Source of the DNA: UBA8516 sp035457865 | GTDB lineage: Archaea > Thermoproteota > Nitrososphaeria > Nitrososphaerales > Nitrosopumilaceae | Direction: 5' to 3' | Assembly (NCBI GenBank): GCA_035457865.1 | Contig: DATIAR010000086.1 | Location: forward strand, 1 to 10,579 | Length of the DNA stretch: 10,579 nucleotides | Shown here: one piece after another, positions 1 through 6,324 of the stretch | Numbering within the stretch: the stretch's first letter is position 1 | Layout: each line of letters opens with the position of its first letter | Program-made: the position numbers and the translations under genes | The notes under the pieces: generated by a model | The model's input: the letters and a program-made list of their open reading frames with translations, nothing else | Databases searched by the model: none | Told to the model about the DNA's origin: nothing

Positions 1-846
1 GGAGGAACAATCAAGGACGCAACAGCTAACAATGCTATTCTTACTCTTCCATCACCTGGTACCGCAGGTTCACTTGGAGCAAACAAAAATATCGTAATCG
101 GTACCACTTCACCAACAGTATCAAATGTTTCATCAACAACTACCAATGGATCATACAATGCAGGAAATACAATATCCGTTACTGTAACATTTAGTGAGTC
201 AGTTGTTGTCACAGGAACACCACAACTCTTACTTGAAACAGGTGCAACTGACAGGCAAGCAAATTATGTTAGTGGTTCAGGCACCACCACCTTGACATTC
301 AATTATGTAGTTCAGACAGGTGACACATCAAATGATTTGGATTATGTCGCCACAAACTCACTTGAACTAAACAGTGGAACAATCAAGGATGTTGCACTCA
401 ACAATGCGATTCTTACATTGCCCGCACCTGGAGCAACAGGCTCACTTGGCGCAAACAAGAACATCGTAATTGATACCACTTCACCAACAGTAACAAATGT
501 TTCATCAACATCCTCTGATGGTTCATACAACGTAGGTGAAACTATAGACATTACTGTAACCTTTAGTGGAGCTGTTAATGTTTCAGGTGTACCCCAACTC
601 CTACTTGAGACAGGCCTACTTGACAGATATGCAAATTATGTTAGTGGTTCAGGTACTAGTACACTTACATTCAATTATGTAGTTCAGATAGGTGACACAA
701 CAACAGATCTGGATTATGTCGCCACAAACTCACTTGAACTAAACAGTGGAACAATCAAGGACGTTGCACTCAATAACGCCATTCTTACATTGCCTACGCC
801 TGGTACAGCAGGCTCACTTAGCGCAAACAAAAATATTTTCATTTAA
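1..846 (+). CDS. Surface repeat protein, C-terminal part (partial, 5' end outside window)
   Basis: An open frame runs from base 1 to a TAA at 844-846 (281 residues visible), so the gene starts upstream of the window. The protein is made of about 124-residue tandem repeats rich in Thr, Ser, Asn, Val and Gly with almost no Cys, of the beta-sandwich (Ig/cadherin-like) type common in giant secreted adhesins and archaeal envelope proteins. Each unit runs from a TSPTV-like opening through NYVSGSGT, TLTFNYVVQ and DLDYVATNSL to NNAILTLP and GANKNIVI. A role as an extracellular structural or adhesive protein is inferred from this composition and architecture. The chain stops right at a repeat boundary (KNIFI then stop), without a transmembrane helix or sorting signal, so either it is held non-covalently or the gene has lost its C-terminus. 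The partner, ligand and N-terminal domains cannot be seen. Confidence 0.8.
   Translation, partial: GGTIKDATANNAILTLPSPGTAGSLGANKNIVIGTTSPTVSNVSSTTTNGSYNAGNTISVTVTFSESVVVTGTPQLLLETGATDRQANYVSGSGTTTLTFNYVVQTGDTSNDLDYVATNSLELNSGTIKDVALNNAILTLPAPGATGSLGANKNIVIDTTSPTVTNVSSTSSDGSYNVGETIDITVTFSGAVNVSGVPQLLLETGLLDRYANYVSGSGTSTLTFNYVVQIGDTTTDLDYVATNSLELNSGTIKDVALNNAILTLPTPGTAGSLSANKNIFI
106..477 (+). repeat. Tandem repeat unit A of surface protein (372 nt, 124 aa)
   Basis: This is one full in-frame unit, measured from the Thr-Ser-Pro-Thr-Val opening at 106 to the same point at 478. The preceding 105 bases are the end of an earlier unit. The spacing of equivalent positions (9, 381 and 753) is exactly 372 nt. 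Bases 338-389 are identical to 710-761 in the next unit (52 nt), which indicates recent duplication or ongoing gene conversion. Confidence 0.9.
478..846 (+). repeat. Tandem repeat unit B of surface protein (terminal unit)
   Basis: The second visible unit is in phase with unit A at 372 nt spacing. It is complete to the ANKN motif, after which the sequence leaves the repeat consensus, reads Ile-Phe-Ile and stops, four nt short of where the next TSPTV opening would begin (850). It matches unit A closely in the second half and more loosely around residues equivalent to the SSTSSDG and SGAVNVSG stretches. Confidence 0.85.
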
Positions 847-1002
847 TTTTCATAAATTAACACAAAACATCATTACATTTTTTGAAAATATTTATCATAA
901 TGAATTCCTAGAATTTTTGTAGCAAGATTAAGATCCATTATTTTATTTTAAGATAAACATCTATTTCTGAACCATCTGGTACTTCATTTACAATATAATA
1001 CC
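847..1002. other. AT-rich intergenic region after the surface protein
   Basis: This is the longest gene-free stretch of the window, about 185 nt up to the DnaJ-Fer start. It has no convincing small ORF, tRNA-like fold or repeat remnant. A T6 run at 876-881, about 30 nt past the stop, could serve as an archaeal oligo-U terminator for the surface gene; the 3' end of the stretch holds the next promoter. Confidence 0.4.
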
Positions 1003-1012
1003 TTTTAAAATA
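1003..1012 (+). promoter_or_regulatory. TATA-like box for DnaJ-Fer
   Basis: TTTTAAAATA is centred about 25 nt before the GTG at 1032, the usual TATA-to-start distance, which predicts a leaderless transcript and supports the GTG start. Confidence 0.5.
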
Positions 1013-1031
1013 GTTCTACATCTAATAAGCA

Positions 1032-1727
1032 GTGAACAGTTTTCAGTGCTACCAAATTCTAGGTCTGCAAAACGATGCTCCATTTAAAGAAGTAAAATCA
1101 ACATATAGAACACTTGCATTGCAACTACACCCTGACAAAAACACATCAGAAAAGGATGGGAAAAAGTTCAAGATGATAACAGAAGCATATCAGTTTCTTA
1201 GAACAGAATACAAAAGGACCATTCATTCCAAACCGCATGACTCGACTTGGAAATACCGTGAAAAAAATTCAGATAAAGATCATACTTTTAATTCCAAGAA
1301 AAAACCGTGGTGGGGTGCAAGACCAACTGATAAACCTCCAGAAGAAGACTGGGGTAGATACACCAGATATACAGAATCGGCCTACCAAGACTTTTGGCGA
1401 TATTACGAAAAAGTCTTTTGGGAAAATTATGAAAGGAGAAAAGAAGAAACCATCAAAGTTGATGAGGTTGAACAATCCGAGGTGGAAAAAGAGCAACAAG
1501 TTTCTGCCGATGTAGACAAAAGTAAATGCATTGGATGCTGTAGCTGTGAGATTATTGCACCTAATGTGTTTTCGGTAGACAAATTTGTAAGAATAAATCC
1601 AAAATCTCACGTAATAAATTCTGCAGGCGCACCTGCCGAAAGAATCCTTGATGCTGCTCAAACATGTCCTACCAAAGCTATCAGTGTAACAGATAAAGAA
1701 TCACAAAGACAACTCTTCCCCTGGTAA
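1032..1727 (+). CDS. DnaJ-ferredoxin fusion protein (DnaJ-Fer)
   Basis: This 231-residue protein has an N-terminal J domain (about residues 4-62) with the HPD signature at 33-35 that stimulates the ATPase of DnaK/Hsp70. A charged, aromatic-rich linker (about 63-158, with PWWGARP and WRYYEKVFWENYE stretches) follows. The C-terminal part is a single-cluster ferredoxin domain (about 159-220) with Cys166, Cys169, Cys172 and a Cys-Pro at 212-213, suited to one [4Fe-4S] cluster; Cys170 is an extra cysteine. The G/F region, DnaJ zinc finger and C-terminal substrate domain of classic DnaJ are absent. This architecture is known as DnaJ-Fer in Thaumarchaeota and green plants. A role linking Hsp70 chaperoning to Fe-S or redox state is plausible but not shown. 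The start is GTG, chosen because the J domain begins at once and a TATA box lies 25 nt upstream. Cytosolic: no signal peptide. Confidence 0.9.
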   Translation: MNSFQCYQILGLQNDAPFKEVKSTYRTLALQLHPDKNTSEKDGKKFKMITEAYQFLRTEYKRTIHSKPHDSTWKYREKNSDKDHTFNSKKKPWWGARPTDKPPEEDWGRYTRYTESAYQDFWRYYEKVFWENYERRKEETIKVDEVEQSEVEKEQQVSADVDKSKCIGCCSCEIIAPNVFSVDKFVRINPKSHVINSAGAPAERILDAAQTCPTKAISVTDKESQRQLFPW

Positions 1728-1794
1728 TCGTAAAAATCTCTCTAGTATAATTACGAATAAAACAGACTGGTTTGATAGACTATGTGATTAAAGT

Positions 1795-2952
1795 ATGGCA
1801 AAGATGAAAACAATAATTTCTGATGCAAAAGAAATTTTAAAAGAACACAATCTGTGCGACAACTGTCTGGGAAGATTATTTGCCTCCAAGCTTGGTTTGA
1901 CATCACATCAAAAACTTGGAAAAAAAATCAGATCTATTTTAGGAAAAAATAATCCAAAGAGCTGTTTTATTTGTAAAAACATGATGTCCAAGCTTGACAC
2001 GCAACTCTCCAAAATGTATGAAATGTCACATGATTACGAATTTTCATCATTTCTAGTTGGGGCTATTCTACAGCCATCCATTCTAGATAGGGATGATCTA
2101 ATCCGTTCCAAATTTAGACTTCAGGGAATCAACAGCATAAAAGGTGATATCAACAGAGAAATTGGGAAACGTTTTGGAAGAAAAACAAAAACAAATGTTG
2201 ATTATCAAAATCCTGACCTTGTGTTTACACTTGACTTTAAAAAAGAAGAGTGTGAAATAAAACCAAAACCACTCTTTCTTTCAGGTAGATACACAAAAAA
2301 CATTAGAGGAATTCCGCAAAAACAAAAACCCTGCAGCCAGTGTAGGGGAAAAGGATGTTTTGTCTGCGAGTTTCATGGAATATCCGAGTTTGAGAGTGTA
2401 GAAGGAAAGATTGCCAGGTTTTTGTATGAAAAATTTGGGGCTCAGCAAGCAAAGATAACCTGGATTGGAAGCGAGGATGAGACAAGCCTAGTTTTAGGAA
2501 AAGGCAGACCATTTTTTGCAAAGCTTGTAAATCCTCACAAAAGAAGGCTTAGACTATCCAAAAAAATAGCGCTTGACGGAGTAGTTATTAGAGATATGAA
2601 AATTATTGAAAAGATTCCATCAAATATTATTAGATTCAGATCCAAGATCGCAATGCAAGTACAAACTAAAAACGAGATCAAATCTTCACAGCTAAGAAAC
2701 CTTCGCAAACTGGAAAAACAACCAATTGCGATATATGAAAACTCTGGGAAGAAAAATCAAAGATACGTATCAGATATACAATACAAGAAAAAATCTAGTA
2801 ACTCATTTTCACTTTTAATGAAAGCCGATGGTGGGGTTCCACTAAAACGATTTGCAGATGGAGTTGAAGTAACACCAAGCTTGAGCAGCATATTGGAAAA
2901 TCCTTGTAAATGCACAGTCTTTGATTTTTACGAGATAGCGTTGACAAAATAA
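1795..2952 (+). CDS. pus10: tRNA pseudouridine synthase Pus10
   Basis: This 385-residue protein matches archaeal Pus10, which makes pseudouridine at positions 54 and/or 55 of the tRNA T-loop (the bacterial TruB job at position 55). The N-terminal accessory region has two CxxC pairs (Cys21/24 and Cys57/60) expected to bind zinc and continues into a THUMP-like part. Residues 163-192 carry SGRYTKNIRGIPQ and a knuckle CSQCRGKGCFVC (Cys180, 183, 188, 191), as I recall for archaeal Pus10. The catalytic module holds GSEDET (225-230) followed by LGKGRPF (234-240); Asp228 is the likely catalytic aspartate. The family usually shows a GRED-type motif, so Arg to Ser at 226 is a departure. The gene lies 67 nt after DnaJ-Fer on the same strand, with no strong TATA box of its own, so co-transcription is possible. 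ATG at 1804 (residue 4) is an alternative start. Confidence 0.92.
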   Translation: MAKMKTIISDAKEILKEHNLCDNCLGRLFASKLGLTSHQKLGKKIRSILGKNNPKSCFICKNMMSKLDTQLSKMYEMSHDYEFSSFLVGAILQPSILDRDDLIRSKFRLQGINSIKGDINREIGKRFGRKTKTNVDYQNPDLVFTLDFKKEECEIKPKPLFLSGRYTKNIRGIPQKQKPCSQCRGKGCFVCEFHGISEFESVEGKIARFLYEKFGAQQAKITWIGSEDETSLVLGKGRPFFAKLVNPHKRRLRLSKKIALDGVVIRDMKIIEKIPSNIIRFRSKIAMQVQTKNEIKSSQLRNLRKLEKQPIAIYENSGKKNQRYVSDIQYKKKSSNSFSLLMKADGGVPLKRFADGVEVTPSLSSILENPCKCTVFDFYEIALTK

Positions 2953-2975
2953 CTTTGTACACACCATTACTAACC

Positions 2976-2984
2976 TTTTTTATA
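2976..2984 (+). promoter_or_regulatory. TATA box for the HExxH protein gene
   Basis: TTTTTTATA is centred about 25 nt before the TTG at 3006. The position predicts transcription starting at or next to the TTG, a leaderless mRNA, and supports that unusual start codon. Confidence 0.55.
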
Positions 2985-3005
2985 GTCTGACTCGAGTTTT
3001 ACTCA

Positions 3006-3707
3006 TTGGATCCTTTACAAAAAGTTCATGAAGCACACAAAAATGGTCTATTGTCTGACAAGATACATTCTCTTATTGTGGAGAGATTTCCTTTAGTAAT
3101 TTCAGGAATTAACAGAATAGAAAAAGCATCACACATGAACTTTCCATTAGCCTATGTAGAACCATCTGTAGTAATTACCAACGCAAGTTCATTTGATTAT
3201 GGAATATTGTTTGCAAGAACAATTCCTGTCATCTCTGGAGAACGACTTGAGGTTGTGATTCAAATCACTGCACCCCTTGTTGCATATGGCCTAAAAGGAA
3301 CCATTCATGCAATACTTGCTCACGAATTTCTGCACTATCTGGAACTAATTAGAAAGGTCTCGAAAATGGATCTTATCTCCGATGAGATTTCAGGAAACCT
3401 CTTTGAAGGAATTTATTCTGATACGCAACGACTTTTTGATCCAAGAGCAGTCTTTGATGATAAAACTCTGCTTTTACATATAACAAAGAAATTCCCAGAG
3501 GGCTTCAAAGATTACAAACTGGAAGACAAGGTTGTGAAATTTTGGATAGAAAAAAAATTACCTTCAATAAACATAACCTTGGATACAAATGTAGTAAAGA
3601 TACCTGCAAATGTGATTGCTAACACCAAGATAGATGCTAAACTGACATCAAAACTTGATGAGCTTGAACAAAAAGCATCAAAGCTTAGAAAGAAAAAACT
3701 GTATTAA
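3006..3707 (+). CDS. Putative zinc metallopeptidase (HExxH), family not recognised
   Basis: I do not recognise this 233-residue protein as a named family. It has a clear zincin motif HEFLH at 106-110, inside a helix-like segment (about 98-118) that follows a hydrophobic strand region (83-95). Glu134, 24 residues after His110, or the Asp126/Glu127 pair could be the third metal ligand, as in gluzincins. There is no signal peptide or membrane helix, so it should be cytosolic. The C-terminus (about 210-231) is a short Lys/Leu-rich possible coiled coil. The start is TTG, chosen because a TATA box sits 25 nt upstream and no better in-frame start lies nearby. The stop codon abuts the S27ae stop on the other strand without a spacer. 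Metal-dependent hydrolysis is inferred from the motif alone; the substrate is unknown. Confidence 0.75.
   Translation: MDPLQKVHEAHKNGLLSDKIHSLIVERFPLVISGINRIEKASHMNFPLAYVEPSVVITNASSFDYGILFARTIPVISGERLEVVIQITAPLVAYGLKGTIHAILAHEFLHYLELIRKVSKMDLISDEISGNLFEGIYSDTQRLFDPRAVFDDKTLLLHITKKFPEGFKDYKLEDKVVKFWIEKKLPSINITLDTNVVKIPANVIANTKIDAKLTSKLDELEQKASKLRKKKLY
3693..3698 (-). terminator. Possible oligo-U terminator of the S24e-S27ae operon
   Basis: On the minus strand a T6 run starts about 10 nt after the S27ae stop, followed by further T-rich sequence. This fits archaeal U-rich termination. The run lies inside the 3' end of the convergent HExxH gene, where it encodes lysines. Confidence 0.3.
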
Positions 3708-3881
3708 TTATTGAACAAATTCAGTTAATCCGCACTTGCCACAGGTCTGTCTGTTCTTGTGTACTGCCATGAAAACTCCTTTGCCGCATCTAGAACATTC
3801 TTTTCTTGATCTCTCTGCCTTGTCTCCTTTTACTTTGTAATATTTGTAAACACTAGGACTGAAACCCTTCTTTTCTGGCAT
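3708..3881 (-). CDS. rps27ae: Ribosomal protein S27ae (small subunit eS31)
   Basis: This is a small 57-residue gene that reads from ATG at 3881-3879 to TAA at 3710-3708. The protein begins MPEKKGFSP, continues through VYKYYKVKGD and ends CGLTEFVQ. It has a zinc-ribbon with Cys29, Cys32, Cys47 and Cys50, the hallmark of S27ae (the ribosomal half of eukaryotic ubiquitin-S27a), a protein of the small-subunit head. Length and basic composition fit archaeal members. Its ATG shares one base with the S24e stop (TAATG), so the two are translationally coupled in one operon, the usual archaeal S24e-S27ae pairing. A purine-rich GGAAGAG lies just before the start and may act as a weak ribosome binding site. 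The gene after it in many archaea (Kae1) is not here; transcription instead meets the convergent HExxH gene. Confidence 0.93.
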   Translation of the reverse strand: MPEKKGFSPSVYKYYKVKGDKAERSRKECSRCGKGVFMAVHKNRQTCGKCGLTEFVQ

Positions 3882-4336
3882 TACTTACTCTCTTCCTTTT
3901 TTTCTTCCTTCTTTTTTTCTTTCCTTTCTGCAGGAGCTTCTTTCTTCTCATCTTTTTCTTCTTTCTTTTCTGGTTTGGCTTCTTTTTCTGCAGGTGCTTC
4001 TTTTGTTTCAGTGGGGGCAGCTTCTTTTGCTTCTTCTGCTTTTTCTCCGCCGCCTTTTGCCTTGTCTAATCTTTTGAAAATTGCTGGTTTGACATGTGCT
4101 CTTGCAAGTTTTTCATCATCATAGACATAGAACGTGCCAGAAATCATTGGTCTGCCAGTATCATTTTTTAATCTTATTGGAACGATTACTTTGCCCTCAA
4201 GTTTGAATTGCTTTGCTATCATGTCTACTGCTTCAAGCTTTTTCAGCTTGCCACCAAGCCCCTTAAACGTACACGTGATCTCTCGTCTTAAGAGAAGCTT
4301 GTTTTGCACATCTCTTGTGGTTTCTATCATAGACAT
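3881..4336 (-). CDS. rps24e: Ribosomal protein S24e with extended Lys/Glu-rich tail
   Basis: This 151-residue protein has an N-terminal part (about 1-92) that reads as S24e (eS24) of the small subunit: NKLLLRREI near residue 12, a basic LKKLEA helix, an IVPIRLKNDTG strand and the SGTFYVYDDEKLA segment. Residues 94-151 form a low-complexity tail of Lys, Glu, Ala and Pro (EAPAEKE and EAPAERKE repeats) that is longer than I would expect in archaeal S24e; it is likely disordered and may reach out from the ribosome. The tail DNA holds two near-identical 19-nt repeats 60 nt apart (3925-3943 and 3985-4003). It is first gene of the operon with S27ae. ATG at 4336 is favoured by a TATA box 28 nt upstream; Met3 is an alternative start. 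Confidence 0.9.
   Translation of the reverse strand: MSMIETTRDVQNKLLLRREITCTFKGLGGKLKKLEAVDMIAKQFKLEGKVIVPIRLKNDTGRPMISGTFYVYDDEKLARAHVKPAIFKRLDKAKGGGEKAEEAKEAAPTETKEAPAEKEAKPEKKEEKDEKKEAPAERKEKKKEEKKEESK
3883..4010. repeat. Polypyrimidine/polypurine tract encoding the S24e tail, with 60-nt periodic repeat
   Basis: The plus strand is almost only C and T here (the coding strand is purine-rich Lys/Glu codons). It contains two T7 runs at 3897-3903 and 3912-3918 and two 19-nt direct repeats, 3925-3943 and 3985-4003, that differ at one base. The 60-nt spacing equals 20 codons, so the tail probably grew by in-frame duplication. The T7 runs could also end plus-strand transcription from the HExxH gene. 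Confidence 0.6.
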
Positions 4337-4360
4337 GTAATCCCGTCCTCTTGATAGTTC

Positions 4361-4367
4361 ATATAAA
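4361..4367 (-). promoter_or_regulatory. TATA box for the S24e-S27ae operon (may serve both directions)
   Basis: On the minus strand TTTATAT is centred 28 nt before the S24e ATG, giving a near-leaderless ribosomal operon. The same AT-rich core also reads as a TATA box on the plus strand and would place a start near 4390, just in front of the DUF309 gene. Confidence 0.5.
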
Positions 4368-4417
4368 TCTTAATGGAAATAGCTAACAAATTTAAGAAAA
4401 TGAATCTTTGTTTGGTT

Positions 4418-4978
4418 ATGGATCGTTTCATGATTCATCTAAAAAATTCAAATTATGTTCCATCAGATTCACATGAACTACTTTTACGCGCACGAGAGAT
4501 TACATCTAAGATGAAAATCACAATAAGAGACATGAGAGTTTCAAGCAGATATTTAGAATTTGATGTTTCTGTACCAAAAGATATGCTGGAACAATTGATA
4601 AAAAAACTAGAACCCATCGGACCACTTGATCATGCAAAACATGTAATTGATGAACCAATAGGAAAAGAAGAAGCAATAGAAAAAGGAAGATACTATTTCA
4701 ATTACGAAAGATTCTGGGAATCTCATGAAATTTTAGAAGGGGCATGGAAAAAATCTGAAGGTGCAGAAAAAGACTTGATCCAAGGAATAATACTTGTTGC
4801 CGCAGCCTTGGTTCATTATCAAAAAAATGAAAATGAAATATGTCTTTCAATTTTTAATCGTGCACTAGAAAAAATTGGTAATGCTAAAGGCAAGTATCAC
4901 AAAATAGACATAGACGCTCTGCGCAACAAAATTTCATCTATGGTAAGAACTGGAGTTCTTGAGACTTTTACGATTTAA
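4418..4978 (+). CDS. DUF309 domain protein with N-terminal alpha/beta domain
   Basis: This is 186 residues from the ATG at 4418. The second half (about residues 80-160) shows the DUF309 signature: a YYFNYERFWESHE helix, LEGAWKK and GIILVAAALVHYQKNE. DUF309 is a helical domain of unknown function found in bacteria and archaea. The first half has alternating strands and helices (RFMIHLKN near the start, SRYLEFDVSVPK, LEPIGPLDHAKHV), which looks like a small ferredoxin-like fold. An in-frame ATG at 4373 would add 15 residues, but it lies only about 9 nt after the shared TATA box, too close. Starts at 4400 or 4418 fit better, and a TTTAAG at 4391-4396 is 25 nt before 4418. The stop region overlaps the convergent phosphoglycerate mutase gene by 11 nt. 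The function is unknown. Confidence 0.8.
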   Translation: MDRFMIHLKNSNYVPSDSHELLLRAREITSKMKITIRDMRVSSRYLEFDVSVPKDMLEQLIKKLEPIGPLDHAKHVIDEPIGKEEAIEKGRYYFNYERFWESHEILEGAWKKSEGAEKDLIQGIILVAAALVHYQKNENEICLSIFNRALEKIGNAKGKYHKIDIDALRNKISSMVRTGVLETFTI

Positions 4979-6290
4979 TTAGTCCAATTGCAGTTTTTAT
5001 CACATCTGCACCGGCAAGTAATCCAATTTTGCCTTTCTTTGCCTCTTGCTCGGTAAACCTTGCAGTTCCATCTTTTTTAATCGAATCTCCTGAAACAAGG
5101 ACTGGTACAGGGTCTGCACTATGGCTCTTGTTTATGCAAGGAGTAGAATGGTCTGCTGAAATAACAATAGAGACTTTGGATGAATCTATATTATTCAATA
5201 ACGTCCCAAAAAATCGCTTGTCTATCTCCTCGATGTTTTTCATCTTTCCAATAGCATCTCCGTCATGACCAAACTCATCAGGACCTTTGATGTGAACATA
5301 TATTGCATTTTGAGTCTCCATTGCCTTGGCAGCTACTCTGGCTTTTTCTTCATAATCTGTCAACCCACCTGCACTAAACGTCTTCATCTTTAACACATTT
5401 GAAATTCCAATCTCTACTGGCATATCGACGATACAAGAAAAATTCATAGAATGCATCTCGTTTATGGGTGTGAGTTTTGGAAATCTGTTTCCTGCATCAC
5501 GCAATAAGATGCCGTTTAAAAGTTTCTTGCCCATTTCTTTTCTTGCTCTGTTAATCTCGCTTTTGTTCATTATTGCAATAGCTTGTTCTGTGAACTCGTT
5601 GACAAGACTAGCAGCAAGCTTTGCACTTGGAGACTCGTTTAGAGGAAGGCAGCGCTCGATCTTAAGATAATCCCCAACTGCTTTTGCAACGCCCATGCCA
5701 TCTACTCTTCCATAAGATGGGTCGGTATTGCTAATTTCAGAAGAGAGATGCTCTCCATCACATCTAATTCTGACAACTACCCTGTGACCTATTGTTGGGG
5801 CAACAACTACTGAAGCCTTTGGATTTGAAAATCTTATCAGGCGCTCTATCTCAAGCGAAACGCCTAACGTGTCTTCTTTTTCTATCTTTCTTCCCGCACG
5901 TCTGTCTGTAATGATCCCTTCATCGTTTATAGTGGAGAAGTTGCCTCTCAATGCAATATCTCCATCTCGAAAATCTATTCCTATTCCTATTGCTTCTATC
6001 ACCCCTCTGCCAACATAATCATTGTGCACAAACTTGTACCCTAGCATATTGAAAACTGCAATATCAGACTGTGGCGCAATTCCTTTTCCAACCGAAATAA
6101 CCTCGCCTATTGTACCATTTCTTGCAATTTTATCAAGGTTTGGAGTCTTTGCAAAGCTAAGTGGGGTTGATCCTTTCAGATCAGGATGCGGAAGATCGCC
6201 TACTCCATCCAAAAGAACATAGATCATGTGAACATCCGAATTGTCAGTAATTTTTATCAGCTCACTTTCCGAGTTTGGTGTGTCACACAT
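4968..6290 (-). CDS. apgM: 2,3-bisphosphoglycerate-independent phosphoglycerate mutase, archaeal type (ApgM)
   Basis: This 440-residue enzyme of the alkaline phosphatase superfamily interconverts 3- and 2-phosphoglycerate in gluconeogenesis/glycolysis using two metal ions. Visible motifs, all in the expected order: YVLLDGVGD (24-32) with metal ligand Asp28; PQSDIAVFNMLGY (73-85) with the phosphoacceptor Ser75; RADR-like TDRRAGR (128-134); VHIKGPDEFGHDGD (332-345) with Asp338 and His342; SADHSTP (378-384) with Asp380 and His381; and HSADPVPVL (390-398) with His390. Length fits archaeal ApgM (about 400-420) plus a 21-residue hydrophilic N-terminal extension. ATG at 6227 (Met22) would remove the extension and match the usual family start, so the true start is uncertain. 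Transcription of the long form could use the minus-strand reading of the TATA box at 6325-6332. The gene is divergent from the GalT-like gene. Confidence 0.93.
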   Translation of the reverse strand: MCDTPNSESELIKITDNSDVHMIYVLLDGVGDLPHPDLKGSTPLSFAKTPNLDKIARNGTIGEVISVGKGIAPQSDIAVFNMLGYKFVHNDYVGRGVIEAIGIGIDFRDGDIALRGNFSTINDEGIITDRRAGRKIEKEDTLGVSLEIERLIRFSNPKASVVVAPTIGHRVVVRIRCDGEHLSSEISNTDPSYGRVDGMGVAKAVGDYLKIERCLPLNESPSAKLAASLVNEFTEQAIAIMNKSEINRARKEMGKKLLNGILLRDAGNRFPKLTPINEMHSMNFSCIVDMPVEIGISNVLKMKTFSAGGLTDYEEKARVAAKAMETQNAIYVHIKGPDEFGHDGDAIGKMKNIEEIDKRFFGTLLNNIDSSKVSIVISADHSTPCINKSHSADPVPVLVSGDSIKKDGTARFTEQEAKKGKIGLLAGADVIKTAIGLIKS

Positions 6291-6324
6291 AAACTTTAAT
6301 TTTACAAATCGATCTCTGCAAAGG

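Noticed and set aside
844..900. Frameshift or pseudogene at the end of the surface protein
   Set aside because: None of the sequence after the stop resembles the repeat in any frame, so a simple frameshift is not supported; a recombination-made end remains possible and is given as a finding.
1237..1515. 92-codon plus-strand frame inside DnaJ-Fer
   Set aside because: It overlaps the linker in another frame, has no domain, and its Lys-rich make-up mirrors the AT-rich coding sequence.
1269..1661. 130-codon open frame on the minus strand inside DnaJ-Fer
   Set aside because: It lies fully within a well-supported gene, has no recognisable domain and a biased Phe/Ser composition typical of an antisense shadow.
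3883..4010. Short-repeat tract considered as a CRISPR-like array
   Set aside because: The repeats are low-complexity codons of the S24e tail, only two copies with 60 nt period, and in frame with the ribosomal gene.
5029..6222. Several 66-79 codon plus-strand frames inside ApgM
   Set aside because: All are antisense to a gene with a complete set of catalytic motifs and show no protein-like patterns or start signals.
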